Source: Filimonas effusa (GTDB taxonomy: Bacteria > Bacteroidota > Bacteroidia > Chitinophagales > Chitinophagaceae). Taken from it: 64,000 nucleotides of DNA. The notes under the pieces are model-generated. The model searched no databases, was not told the origin of the DNA, and worked only from the letters and a program-made list of their open reading frames with translations. A program made the translations under genes and the position numbers. Location: positions 806,001 through 870,000 of the forward strand of contig NZ_SDHZ01000001.1 in NCBI RefSeq assembly GCF_004118675.1, given 5' to 3'. Below are positions 1 through 8,220 of this stretch, in pieces (the stretch's first letter is position 1; every line of letters starts with the position of its first letter).

Positions 1-17
1 CGTACCTCCGAGTTTTT

Positions 18-1307
18 TTATGTATTAACTTCTGCTACGAGGAAGATACTGCCGCATACAACAATAAGATCTTCTTTGTGGGTTTTTGTTTTCGCTTCCT
101 GTAAAGCAGTATTTACGTTGGGGTAGGTATGCCCTTTCAGCTCATATTCTGCGGCCTGCGCGGATAGTTCTGCTGCGTTGAGCGCGCGGGGGATCTGTGC
201 CTGGGTGAAGTAATAATGTGCTGTTGGAGGAAGCAGGGATAAGACTTTGCGGATGTCTTTGTCTTTCACCATTCCTATTACGAGATGCAGTTCGTTATAG
301 GTACAGAGTTCCAATTGCCGTAACATTTGTTGTACGCCGTCTTCGTTATGGCATACTTCCAGGATCACATCGGGGTGTTCTGCTATTAGTTCCCAGCGGC
401 CGTGCAAGCCGGTGAGTTTTTTTACATGCATTAATGCGTGTTGCAGATGAAGATCGGTTATGTGCCATCCTTGTTGCCGCAAGTGATCTACTGCGGTTAG
501 AACAGATAAGATATTTTTAGTTTGATAGATGCCTGGGAGGTCGAGCGTAAAAGTTTTACGTTCGTCGTTCGATAAATGCGCTACTGTGAGTTGTAAATGG
601 TGGCGCTGGTAGTGCCAATCGCTTACATAATACTTATGCGGTGCGAAGGTGACAGGCGCTTCGAGTTTGGCTGCGTGTTGTTCGAATACGGGCTGTGTTT
701 CGGGGATTATTTCGCCTATGATAACGGGGATATGCGGTTTTATAATACCTGCTTTTTCCGAAGCTATCAGTGGTAAGGTGTCACCCAGCAACTGCATGTG
801 ATCGTAGCCTATGTTAGTGATGATACTTAGTTCCGGGGTTATAACGTTGGTGCTGTCGAGGCGGCCACCGAGTCCGGTTTCTATGATAGCAATATCCACC
901 TGTTCTTTTGCGAACCATTCAAATGCCATTGCTACGGTGATTTCGAAGAAGGAAGGTTCGATCTTTTCTATGGTGGGGATAATGCGTTGCGTGAAATCGA
1001 TGACGAACTGTTCGCTGCATAATTGTCCATTGATCCTGATACGTTCCCTGAAATCCTTAAGATGGGGTGAGGTGTAAAGGCCGGTTTTGTAACCGGCGGT
1101 TTGTAAAATTGCTGCCAGGGAATGGCTTACCGAGCCTTTTCCGTTGGTACCTGCAATATGAATTGTTTTCAGTTTCTTATGCGGGTTGCCCAGTGCCTCG
1201 CAAAGGGCGAGTGTATTGTTAAGGTCTTTTTTAAAAGCTGATGCTCCCAGTTTGCTGAACATAGGGAGTTTTTCGAAAAGGTATTCGAGCGTTTGTTCGT
1301 AATTCAT
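18..1307 (-). CDS. folC: Bifunctional folylpolyglutamate synthase / dihydrofolate synthase
   Basis: A 429-residue Mur-ligase-type enzyme that adds glutamate to dihydropteroate and to folates in the cytoplasm using ATP. The P-loop GTNGKGS is at residues 53-59, followed by the family motif TSPHL at 79-83, ETGLGGRLDSTN at 143-154, a TNIGYDH segment near 164-170 and EKAGIIK at 184-190. The length is normal for FolC. The ATG at 1307 is supported by a TAnnTTTG promoter box just upstream at 1329-1322. It lies downstream of the TonB-like gene on the same strand, 141 bases away, and its own promoter suggests it can be transcribed separately. Assignment is firm; whether it has both activities is inferred from the family. 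Confidence 0.95.
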   Translation of the reverse strand: MNYEQTLEYLFEKLPMFSKLGASAFKKDLNNTLALCEALGNPHKKLKTIHIAGTNGKGSVSHSLAAILQTAGYKTGLYTSPHLKDFRERIRINGQLCSEQFVIDFTQRIIPTIEKIEPSFFEITVAMAFEWFAKEQVDIAIIETGLGGRLDSTNVITPELSIITNIGYDHMQLLGDTLPLIASEKAGIIKPHIPVIIGEIIPETQPVFEQHAAKLEAPVTFAPHKYYVSDWHYQRHHLQLTVAHLSNDERKTFTLDLPGIYQTKNILSVLTAVDHLRQQGWHITDLHLQHALMHVKKLTGLHGRWELIAEHPDVILEVCHNEDGVQQMLRQLELCTYNELHLVIGMVKDKDIRKVLSLLPPTAHYYFTQAQIPRALNAAELSAQAAEYELKGHTYPNVNTALQEAKTKTHKEDLIVVCGSIFLVAEVNT

Positions 1308-1321
1308 ATCGTTGAATTACG

Positions 1322-1329
1322 CAAATTTA
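1322..1329 (-). promoter_or_regulatory. Putative -7 box of the folC promoter
   Basis: Read on the minus strand the bases are TAAATTTG, a full match to the Bacteroidota TAnnTTTG element. It ends 15 bases before the folC ATG, which implies a leader of about 8 nt. No clear -33 element was found. Confidence 0.45.
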
Positions 1330-1448
1330 GCGGGCGGAGGTGATTGTTTGTGTTTTTAAGCCTGTTATTGTTTCTACTTTGCTTTGAGGTGCTAATTCAA
1401 ATGTTTGAAGTCTGCTTATACTAGTGATCACCCGGCCTTGTTTGGGGC

Positions 1449-2327
1449 TTAGCCTTTTAGTTTGAAGTCGAAGACGATGGTTCCTGCCTGCTGATCGGCG
1501 GAGCCTTCGTTGAATTTCAACTGCAATGCTTTTTTGCGTGCGATATTGCGGATGTTGGCGTTGGTTGTGGTGGTGCCTTTGGGGTTGATGTTGGCGCTTG
1601 TAACCACCCCTGATCTATTGACTATAACGTCTACCGCTACTTTAGCATTTTCGTTGAAGTCGTCTTCGAAAGAGGGGAAGCGTGTGAACCTGCGGCCTTG
1701 TAAGCCGCTTCTGATGGCGACGCCGCTTTTACCTGTGCCGCCATTGCCCGTATAGCTATCTGAATTGGGATTGCCGTTGGGTTTACCCTGATCGCCGTGG
1801 CCGCCTGCTATGCCCTGGTTGCGTACGCCATTGTAGCTGTCGGCATTGTTGCCTCCTGTTCCCTGGGCGGTGCCGCCTCCGTATAAAGCTTTTGGCTTGG
1901 GTGGTTTGGGAGTTGCTACGGCTGGTTTATTATTGTTTTTAGCGGGTGCTTTTACTGTTGTGGTACGTGTTGCTTTGGGCTTTTCTACTGGTTTTGGGGA
2001 AGCATTTACAGGGGTAGCATCGGCAACATTGTTATCTTCCTCCATTTTAGTATCGCTGGTTTCGTCGGCCTGCGACGGGGGTACTGGTGTTGCTTCGGAC
2101 TGGGGATTGGCTTCCAGGGCGGGATCGCCGGGTACCTGGGGAGGGATATCGCCCAGACCTTCATCGCTGTTGCCCAGGTTTACTTCGATACCTTCATCTA
2201 TAACAGGAGGTTGTACCTGTGGTAAGGTCCAGCTAACGAAAAACAGCATTAATGCCATCAGGCCACAGATACCTATGGTGATGCCCAATGCTTTCATATT
2301 TTTCTGTGTTTCAAAATTTGCTTCCAT
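1449..2327 (-). CDS. TonB-family energy transducer
   Basis: A 292-residue protein with the TonB plan: a short cytoplasmic N-terminus, one membrane helix at about residues 13-34, a long Pro/Lys/Thr-rich periplasmic linker (about 38-150), a Gly/Asn-rich stretch (about 150-205) and a C-terminal domain of about 80 residues starting near FTRFPSFEDDF. The C-terminus contains VAVDVIVNRSGVV, which fits the TonB C-terminal fold. Such proteins couple the proton gradient, through ExbB/ExbD, to outer-membrane transporters. ExbB and ExbD are not next to it here: the upstream neighbour is a TauE/SafE permease. The role is inferred from architecture; the C-terminal domain is divergent. Confidence 0.75.
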   Translation of the reverse strand: MEANFETQKNMKALGITIGICGLMALMLFFVSWTLPQVQPPVIDEGIEVNLGNSDEGLGDIPPQVPGDPALEANPQSEATPVPPSQADETSDTKMEEDNNVADATPVNASPKPVEKPKATRTTTVKAPAKNNNKPAVATPKPPKPKALYGGGTAQGTGGNNADSYNGVRNQGIAGGHGDQGKPNGNPNSDSYTGNGGTGKSGVAIRSGLQGRRFTRFPSFEDDFNENAKVAVDVIVNRSGVVTSANINPKGTTTTNANIRNIARKKALQLKFNEGSADQQAGTIVFDFKLKG

Positions 2328-2431
2328 ACCTGTTACTGTACAAAATGAATGGTATTCAAACCCTTAATGAATAAAAATTATTCACAAGTTAGAAATCTAT
2401 TCGTTAAAAAGGAGATAATGTGACAAAATCT

Positions 2432-3262
2432 TTAGTACAGGTCGCAGGCGAAACGAATGATGGTACCTATTACCACCAGCAGGAAGAAGATGCGGATAAA
2501 GCGGTTTCCTTTCAGCAGTGCGAGTCGGGTTCCAATAAAGGAGCCGGTGATATTACAAGCTGCCATGGGTAAGGCATACTGGTAGAGGATATGGCCTGTG
2601 GAGCTGAAATAAAGGATAGATGCCAGGTTGGTGGCGAGGTTGACAATTTTGGCGTGGGCGCTTGCGTGCAGGAAATCCTGTCCGAGGATGGCTATGAATA
2701 CGAGGATGAGAAAGCTGCCGGTGCCGGGGCCGATGAAGCCGTCGTAAAAGCCTATGATGAGTCCGAGTAAAGCGCCGTACCATAAGCGGTGTGCGGGAAT
2801 TTTATCGTTGTGTTCCTGTTGTCCGAATTTTTTATTAGCGTAGGTATAAATGGCTACGCCTATGAGGAGCAGGAGGATAACAGGTTTGAGTATGTGGTTG
2901 CTGAGGGAGCTGGCCATACGTGATCCGCCGAGGGCTGCGAGGAAAGCTACGGTGGCAATAGAGAACAAGAGTTTATAATTGAGCTGTACCCTGCGTGAAT
3001 ATTGCCAGGCTGCAATGCTGGTGCCTGCAAATGAAGGGATTTTGGTGGTGCCTAATAGGGTGGCTACCTGGTAATCGGGCAGGATGATAAGGATGGCGGG
3101 TGTTTGAATTAATCCGCCTCCGCCTACGATGGCATCGATAAAGCCGGCTGCAAATGAAGCCAGGCACAAGAATATGAATGTCAAAATAAAAAGATTGAAA
3201 TACGTCCCGAAGATATAAGAACTGTATGGCTTTGTTCGTTTAAATTCTACATTTGAAATCAA
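2432..3262 (-). CDS. TauE/SafE (TSUP) family permease
   Basis: An inner-membrane protein of about 276 residues with many hydrophobic helices. It has the family signature AGFIDAIVGGGGLIQTP near residues 38-55 and a second half-repeat signature, IGFYDGFIGPGTGSF, near 160-180. These half-repeats define the TSUP (sulfite exporter TauE/SafE) family, which moves sulfur-containing or organic anions; the substrate cannot be read from sequence. The start is uncertain: the longest frame begins with TTG at 3262, only 9 bases from the divergent glycosyltransferase ATG. An in-frame TTG at 3184, just before the first helix, is an alternative that gives a more typical N-terminus. No ATG start is available. 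Confidence 0.85.
   Translation of the reverse strand: MISNVEFKRTKPYSSYIFGTYFNLFILTFIFLCLASFAAGFIDAIVGGGGLIQTPAILIILPDYQVATLLGTTKIPSFAGTSIAAWQYSRRVQLNYKLLFSIATVAFLAALGGSRMASSLSNHILKPVILLLLIGVAIYTYANKKFGQQEHNDKIPAHRLWYGALLGLIIGFYDGFIGPGTGSFLILVFIAILGQDFLHASAHAKIVNLATNLASILYFSSTGHILYQYALPMAACNITGSFIGTRLALLKGNRFIRIFFLLVVIGTIIRFACDLY
3248..3255 (+). promoter_or_regulatory. Putative -7 box for the glycosyltransferase gene
   Basis: TACATTTG matches TAnnTTTG exactly and lies 16 bases upstream of the ATG at 3272, which implies a leader of about 10 nt. It would overlap the N-terminal codons of the longest form of the divergent permease, another reason to doubt that long start. Confidence 0.4.
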
Positions 3263-3271
3263 TAAACGGGC

Positions 3272-5017
3272 ATGAGTGATCTCTTCAGCATCAAATTAAC
3301 TGCCTGGATCAGGCGAAACACCGGTGTACTGCTAATTGTATTCTTTATCTTATATGCTCTTTCTGTATTCATCAATATGGGTATTTACCAGTTAATGGCG
3401 GAGGAGCCCCGGCGAGGAACTGTTTCTTTCGAGATGTATTTCTATGACAGTTTTGTGCATCCCACACTCATGGGGGTTGCCTATTATAATAAGCCGCCTT
3501 TGTTCAACTGGTTGCTGATAGGCCTGTTTAAAGTGCTGCATAGTTATAGTGAGTGGGTGGTGCGGCTGCCTTCGCTGCTATCGATGATCGCTATTGGTAT
3601 TTTGTTGTATCGTTTTACTGTTGAGCTGATGGGGCGTAAAGTTGCTGTTTATGCTACGCTTATCATGCTTACGTTTGTTGATGTTTATTTTTATGCTACT
3701 TATAACGGCGGGGAGATCGATCTTTTTTATGCTTTGCTGGTGATATGCCAGTTGTTTCCGCTGATCAATTACTATATGGGTAAAACCAATGCTTACAATG
3801 CCTTAGTGCTTTCGTACGGGTTTATGGCGCTGGGTTGTTTGACGAAGGGGCTGCCTTCTTTGCTTTTCCAGGGGGCGACTTTGTTTTTGCTGGCGTTGTA
3901 CCAGCGTTCTCCGAAAATATTGTTCAGCATGGCTCATGCTGCGGGACTGGCTACGGCTGCAGTTGTGATAGGTTGTTACCTTTATGCGTTCAGCCGGCAG
4001 GATCATATAGGTATTTTGCTTGCTACGCAAATTGATGAAGCGGCGGATAAAAGTGCAGCCGGGGCGCGGCAGGAGCGGTTATGGTCTGAGACGCTGCAAT
4101 ACCCGTTATTGCTTATAAAGGGGATGCTGCCCTGGTCGTTATCGTTGCTGCTGCTGGTTAAAATGCCGTTTTCGCATTTGAAGAATAAAGGATTGGGTTT
4201 TATCGTTGCGCTGATAGGTATCAATATTCCTGTGTATTGGTTTACGGGTATTCCCAAGCTTCGTTATATCTATCCCCTGATGCCGTTTTTTGCTATCGTG
4301 TTTGCCTGGATCATTTACCGATTTGAGACCGGGAAGCGGAGGTATGAGAAGCCTGTATTGGCGGGAGTGATCGTTATCATGATCACAGGAGTAGCCGGGC
4401 AACTGGCTTTGACGGGATATATGCAGCAGTGGTGGGGATTGGTGCCGGGTTTAGCGCTGGGGGTTATTACCTTGCTGGTATGGCGTAACAGGCTGGCGTT
4501 GCGAAATTTTAAAGCTATTGTTGTATTACTGGCGGTGGTATTGGTAACGGGCAGGTTCTTTTTTTCGATGGTGATCGTACCTTATGCGGATGTTAATGCG
4601 GCAGTTGATCACAGGCATATCATGGAGCAGATAGATTCTATTACAGGCGGGAAGGGGTGTTGGTATTATGCGGCAGAGACAACAAGGGAGCTGAGACCTT
4701 TACCCGGCGGATATGAAGGAGATACCATACCTGTTGCGCCGGCTGTTCCTTACCAACTGCCTTATTATTATAATAAACAGTTTGCGCGGCCGCTTGTACA
4801 TAGCAGTTCAGCTACAGCGGGTGATTTTTACCTGGCAAAGAGCGTTGCGCTACCCGATGATATTGCGGTTGCCATTGAACAGCGTTTTGAGCATGTGCAA
4901 GGGGATGATGATTATGTACTTTTTCGTGTAGCGGATAATAAAACTGCCGGTAGTATTGGTGATACTACCGGCAGAGATGCGTTGCCGGTTGAGAACGCCG
5001 GGGAAATGCCTTACTAA
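3272..5017 (+). CDS. ArnT-like (GT39/PMT-type) membrane glycosyltransferase
   Basis: A 581-residue polytopic membrane protein of the family that includes ArnT and protein O-mannosyltransferases. These enzymes transfer a sugar from a polyprenyl-phosphate donor on the outer face of the inner membrane. The N-terminal periplasmic loop carries MAEEPRRGTVSFEM, with the acidic residues typical of the catalytic loop, and then AYYNKPPLFNW, which matches the KPPLYYW motif of ArnT. About 12 hydrophobic segments follow, and the last 120 or so residues form a soluble tail. Acceptor and donor sugar are unknown. The last 25 codons contain a perfect inverted repeat (4944-4974), so the extreme C-terminus may have been shaped by a transcription signal. 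Its stop codon is 9 bases from the stop of the convergent radical SAM gene. Confidence 0.85.
   Translation: MSDLFSIKLTAWIRRNTGVLLIVFFILYALSVFINMGIYQLMAEEPRRGTVSFEMYFYDSFVHPTLMGVAYYNKPPLFNWLLIGLFKVLHSYSEWVVRLPSLLSMIAIGILLYRFTVELMGRKVAVYATLIMLTFVDVYFYATYNGGEIDLFYALLVICQLFPLINYYMGKTNAYNALVLSYGFMALGCLTKGLPSLLFQGATLFLLALYQRSPKILFSMAHAAGLATAAVVIGCYLYAFSRQDHIGILLATQIDEAADKSAAGARQERLWSETLQYPLLLIKGMLPWSLSLLLLVKMPFSHLKNKGLGFIVALIGINIPVYWFTGIPKLRYIYPLMPFFAIVFAWIIYRFETGKRRYEKPVLAGVIVIMITGVAGQLALTGYMQQWWGLVPGLALGVITLLVWRNRLALRNFKAIVVLLAVVLVTGRFFFSMVIVPYADVNAAVDHRHIMEQIDSITGGKGCWYYAAETTRELRPLPGGYEGDTIPVAPAVPYQLPYYYNKQFARPLVHSSSATAGDFYLAKSVALPDDIAVAIEQRFEHVQGDDDYVLFRVADNKTAGSIGDTTGRDALPVENAGEMPY
4944..4974 (-). 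terminator. Rho-independent terminator for the radical SAM gene, inside the convergent CDS
   Basis: A perfect 13-bp stem (4944-4956 with 4962-4974; 5-base loop) lies within the 3' end of the glycosyltransferase gene. On the minus strand the stem is followed by TTTTATTA, so it can end transcripts of the gene stopping at 5027. On the plus strand no T-tract follows. Confidence 0.65.
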
Positions 5018-5026
5018 GCTTTGCAG

Positions 5027-6325
5027 CTAGTGGGCGAAGTCCAGTGCGTAGTTGCCTTTGATACGTTCTATAGGTGGGTTAAAGTAACCGAATTTAACGT
5101 TAGGGAATTCTTCGCGGATCAATTCCATCATTTGTTTAATGCCCAGGCATTCACCGGGTTCGGTAACGCCTATTTGTGCCAGGTACCAGTCGGGGTCGAT
5201 GTTGAAATTGCGCCACTGGATCATGGTAAGGTCTGTTTCCTTTATGAGTTTGCGTAATGCTTCATATTCTTCGACGGTGTCGGTCATGCCTGGGAATACG
5301 AAGTAGTTGATGCTGGCCCATCCTCCGAAGCTGCGTACTACTTTGAGGCTTTCGATGATATCTTCGAACTGGTAGTTATTGGGGCGGTAATAGGGCGTAT
5401 AAATATGTTTCTGTGCCGAGTTGGTGCTGACCCTGATGCTGTCGAGGCCTGCTTCGCACAGGGCTTTTACCGCTGCGGGGTTGGAGCCGTTGGTGTTTAT
5501 GTTTATACTGCCTTTGGGTGTATGCTTACGCATTTCGATAATAGAATCGCGGATGGTGGGCCACATGAGCAATGGTTCACCTTCGCAGCCTTGTCCGAAG
5601 CTTACGATAGGGTAGGGAGCGTTCATGAGGTGTGGCACTGTGAATTCTACTATTTCTTCAGGGGAGGGTTTAAATGTAAGCCTGTCCTGTGTGGATACGA
5701 TTGTTTCTTCTTCGGGCTGGAAGGAGATACAGCCGAGGCAGTTGGCGTTGCAGGCGGGTGAAGCCGGAACGGGGCATTCCCAGCGTCCGAGTGCAAAGTT
5801 GCGTGCGGCGGGGCATTGATACGTTTGGCAGCAGTTGTCCATGAGGTGTTTTACCAGCCTGTTATGCGGGTAGGCCTCCAGCAGTTGTCTGGTGCCGGCG
5901 TTTACTTTATCCTGGTCGTATCCGGCGCATTCCTGCCTGATGTCCTGTTCGATGCGCACGGCGGTAACGTAGAATGTATCGTTGTACCAGGCGGCGGCGG
6001 TATAGCAGAAGAGGGGGAGTGTGGGGGCATCGGGCGCTGTTTCATAAGCGGCCAGGAAGAGGCCGGTATGAGCGGGTGGGATAAAGGCTGCTACGGCCCA
6101 TCCTTTTTCGCAAAGCCTCATTTCTCCTGTTTTCACGTCGATGCCGATACCTCTGCGGCCTGGCAGTTCATATAAGTTACCTCCTTCGGGCAGGGGGATC
6201 CAGTCTTCAACCGGCACAGGGTAGGCATCCCATCCTGCGCGTCCTACGGCGTAGAGGCTCGTATCTTCAAAAATATTACCGGCTCCGTCGGAGTACAATA
6301 AAAAAGGCGATTCTATCATTATCAT
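5027..6325 (-). CDS. Radical SAM domain protein of unknown substrate
   Basis: A 432-residue cytoplasmic protein. The cluster-binding motif CNANCLGC (C192, C196, C199) is the canonical C-x3-C-x2-C of radical SAM enzymes, which cleave S-adenosylmethionine to start radical chemistry. GQGCEGEPLL follows at about 240 as the SAM-contacting region. The first 185 residues form a separate domain of unknown function, ending in a cysteine-rich stretch (C165, C166, C171, C184) that could hold structural metal or an extra cluster. No SPASM-type C-terminal cysteine set is visible. The substrate cannot be named. It stands alone, convergent with the glycosyltransferase, with its likely terminator inside that gene. 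Confidence 0.85.
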   Translation of the reverse strand: MIMIESPFLLYSDGAGNIFEDTSLYAVGRAGWDAYPVPVEDWIPLPEGGNLYELPGRRGIGIDVKTGEMRLCEKGWAVAAFIPPAHTGLFLAAYETAPDAPTLPLFCYTAAAWYNDTFYVTAVRIEQDIRQECAGYDQDKVNAGTRQLLEAYPHNRLVKHLMDNCCQTYQCPAARNFALGRWECPVPASPACNANCLGCISFQPEEETIVSTQDRLTFKPSPEEIVEFTVPHLMNAPYPIVSFGQGCEGEPLLMWPTIRDSIIEMRKHTPKGSININTNGSNPAAVKALCEAGLDSIRVSTNSAQKHIYTPYYRPNNYQFEDIIESLKVVRSFGGWASINYFVFPGMTDTVEEYEALRKLIKETDLTMIQWRNFNIDPDWYLAQIGVTEPGECLGIKQMMELIREEFPNVKFGYFNPPIERIKGNYALDFAH

Positions 6326-6335
6326 TCTTTCTAAA

Positions 6336-6366
6336 CAAATAAAGCGTCACGGGAGTGTTAACGCTT
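6336..6366 (-). terminator. Possible terminator of the 6411-8017 gene pair
   Basis: On the minus strand AAGCGT and ACGCTT pair, with an inner CAC-TCCC-GTG hairpin and a 3-base bulge, followed by TTTATTTG. It lies 45 bases beyond the stop codon at 6411. The bulge and interrupted T-tract make it weaker than the other terminators here. Confidence 0.45.
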
Positions 6367-6410
6367 AAACGGCAAAGGTCGTAAAAAAGGGGATAGGTTC
6401 AGCAAGCGGG

Positions 6411-6974
6411 TCAGAGGATGTTGCTGGTGTAGTGTGCGCAGAAGTCGTTAAACTCCTTGACTGTTGTTTTATCGGTTCCGGGTGCTATTTCTCTCTGGAA
6501 TAGCTTATTGTTTTTGTAATCGATGGTGAGGAGGTCGTCTTTCAGGACCACATTGGTTATTTCGTCCCATTTTACGGTGCGTTTGGGGAAGGTGTTGAAG
6601 CTGACACCATATTCGCTGAATCCTATTTCCGGGGGGAGGTTGGCGGGTTTTTCGAGCAGGGCCATGGCCAAAAAGAAGAAGGCGATAATCATCAGGGGCA
6701 TCGGGGCTGCCAGCCAGCCAAAGAAGCATACATAGAGGGCCAGGCGGTAGCTGGTATAGTCGTATTTTTTACCTATAAAGCGGAGGCGTGCGAGGATCCA
6801 GAAGCTGAATGTCAGGAAGATAATCACGGCAAAGACTATACGCGTTGGCTGGTCGATGGGGTCGAAGAGGTGCATTGCAAATGCTGCTATGGATAAAAAC
6901 AGCATGAGCTGGGTAATATATCCGAAGAGGTTAACCTTGTTTTTCCTTAATGTGATCAGGAAGTCGTACTCCAT
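6411..6974 (-). CDS. Small membrane protein with a C-terminal PH-like domain, function unknown
   Basis: A 187-residue protein I cannot assign to a named family. It has hydrophobic segments at about 17-36, 45-64 and 74-107, then a soluble C-terminal part of about 75 residues. The pattern GFSEYGVSFNTFPKRTVKWD then ITNVVLKDDLLTIDY resembles the small beta-rich YcxB-like/PH-like domains found after membrane helices in many bacterial proteins. Its start codon overlaps the end of the arginase-fold gene by 19 bases, so the two are probably translated from one message. No signal peptide or catalytic motif is visible. Confidence 0.7.
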   Translation of the reverse strand: MEYDFLITLRKNKVNLFGYITQLMLFLSIAAFAMHLFDPIDQPTRIVFAVIIFLTFSFWILARLRFIGKKYDYTSYRLALYVCFFGWLAAPMPLMIIAFFFLAMALLEKPANLPPEIGFSEYGVSFNTFPKRTVKWDEITNVVLKDDLLTIDYKNNKLFQREIAPGTDKTTVKEFNDFCAHYTSNIL

Positions 6975-8017
6975 TGTTGTTTGCTTTTAATCATCAGGTT
7001 ACACAGGCGCCATAAGAGGTGAGCGCCTACATTGGCATCCCATTCCTGTTCACCTACGCCTATTTCTACCAGGTCAAAGCTAATCAACTGGCGGCCGCTT
7101 TCAATAATACGTTTGAATAAATATAATAAGGGCTCTATATCAAAGCCTCCTGGTACCGGAGTGCCGGCATGGGGGCAGAGTTTAGGATCGAGGCCGTCGA
7201 TATCGAAGCTGATATGTACTTTTTGCGGCAGCTGGGCTATAATATCGTTGGTAATGCTTTTCCAGGTATCGCCTTCATAGATACGTTCTTTGATGTTCCT
7301 ATCGAGGAAGCAGGCGATACGTGCGGGATTGTTTGCTACGTACTGGTGTTCTGTTTCGGAATAATCGCGGACGCCGAGCTGTACCAGTTTTGTGAGGTGG
7401 GGGATCTCGGACAGGGCGTTATGCATTACAGACGCGTGTGAATATTTGAAGTTACCGTATGAGGTACGGAGGTTGGAGTGTGCATCGATCTGCAGGATAC
7501 CGAAATCGCCATGTTGTTCTGCGAGGGCTTTCCACAGGCCGAGGGGGGTACTATGGTCGCCGCCTATGAGGGCTACCAGTTTATTGCGTTGCAGGAGCTC
7601 GCGGGTTTGTTCGTAGACCCAGTCGTTGAGCAAAAGGCTGCCTTCGTTGATATCGCGCAGGCTTTTACACATGAACTTGTTTTTTTCTACGGCTTCTCCT
7701 TTGGAGATATAATCGATGTAGAGTTCGGCTTCTTTGCGGAGGTAATCGCTTTTGAGGAGGATCTTTTTATTGACCTCGCGCATGTAAAAGCCTTCTTTCC
7801 ATCCGTTGGGAATATCGGCGTCGAAGAGGTCGACCTGTAAACTTGCTTTGAAGATATGTTCAGCGCAGCGTGCGGTTCCGGCGGTACAGCTAACGGTCAC
7901 TTCCCAGGGGACGGGTAATAGAACAAGTGCTGCTTCTTCTTCTGTAAAAGGAAGGCCGAAGATGTTGTTGTGCGGATTGCCTGCTAGGTTGGGGTCAAAC
8001 CCCGATAGATCTGCCAT
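6956..8017 (-). CDS. Arginase/agmatinase/formimidoylglutamase-fold protein (ureohydrolase family)
   Basis: A 353-residue member of the binuclear-manganese ureohydrolase family, which hydrolyses guanidino or formimino groups. Visible metal-binding motifs are GGDHS (H155), DAHSN (D178, H180, N182) and SFDIDGLDP (D272, D274). In arginases and agmatinases the position held by N182 is normally a metal-bridging aspartate (DAHxD), so one ligand is changed. The C-terminal AGTPVPGG segment is typical. The exact substrate is unclear: arginine, agmatine, formimidoylglutamate and a non-catalytic role are all possible. The downstream gene overlaps it and is probably co-transcribed. The agmatine route to putrescine is already supplied by aguB-aguA elsewhere in the window. 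Confidence 0.85.
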   Translation of the reverse strand: MADLSGFDPNLAGNPHNNIFGLPFTEEEAALVLLPVPWEVTVSCTAGTARCAEHIFKASLQVDLFDADIPNGWKEGFYMREVNKKILLKSDYLRKEAELYIDYISKGEAVEKNKFMCKSLRDINEGSLLLNDWVYEQTRELLQRNKLVALIGGDHSTPLGLWKALAEQHGDFGILQIDAHSNLRTSYGNFKYSHASVMHNALSEIPHLTKLVQLGVRDYSETEHQYVANNPARIACFLDRNIKERIYEGDTWKSITNDIIAQLPQKVHISFDIDGLDPKLCPHAGTPVPGGFDIEPLLYLFKRIIESGRQLISFDLVEIGVGEQEWDANVGAHLLWRLCNLMIKSKQQWSTTS

Positions 8018-8166
8018 GACGGATTTTTGTCAAACGGGCTGCAAGGTAGGTGAAAAATATATTCCCGGGGATGTAAAAAGCATTAAAAATCGTGAATTCC
8101 TCCCCGGGGTCTTAAAGCTCCTGGTGTTATTGCCCCAGTTTTAACAATTGCTGCTTAGAAATGGCG

Positions 8167-8196
8167 TTGGGAAACAATGGTTTTGGACTAATTTCG
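8167..8196 (+). promoter_or_regulatory. Putative ccmE-ccmF promoter
   Basis: TTGG at 8167-8170 and TAATTTCG at 8189-8196 (one mismatch to TAnnTTTG) are separated by 18 bases, close to the Bacteroidota -33/-7 spacing. They stand 25 bases before the ccmE ATG. Confidence 0.35.
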
Positions 8197-8220
8197 CGTC
8201 AGAAATAGATAAATGTTAAG

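Noticed and set aside
1846-2367. 173-codon plus-strand frame opposite the TonB gene
   Set aside because: It mirrors the Pro/Gly-rich linker and has no independent signals.
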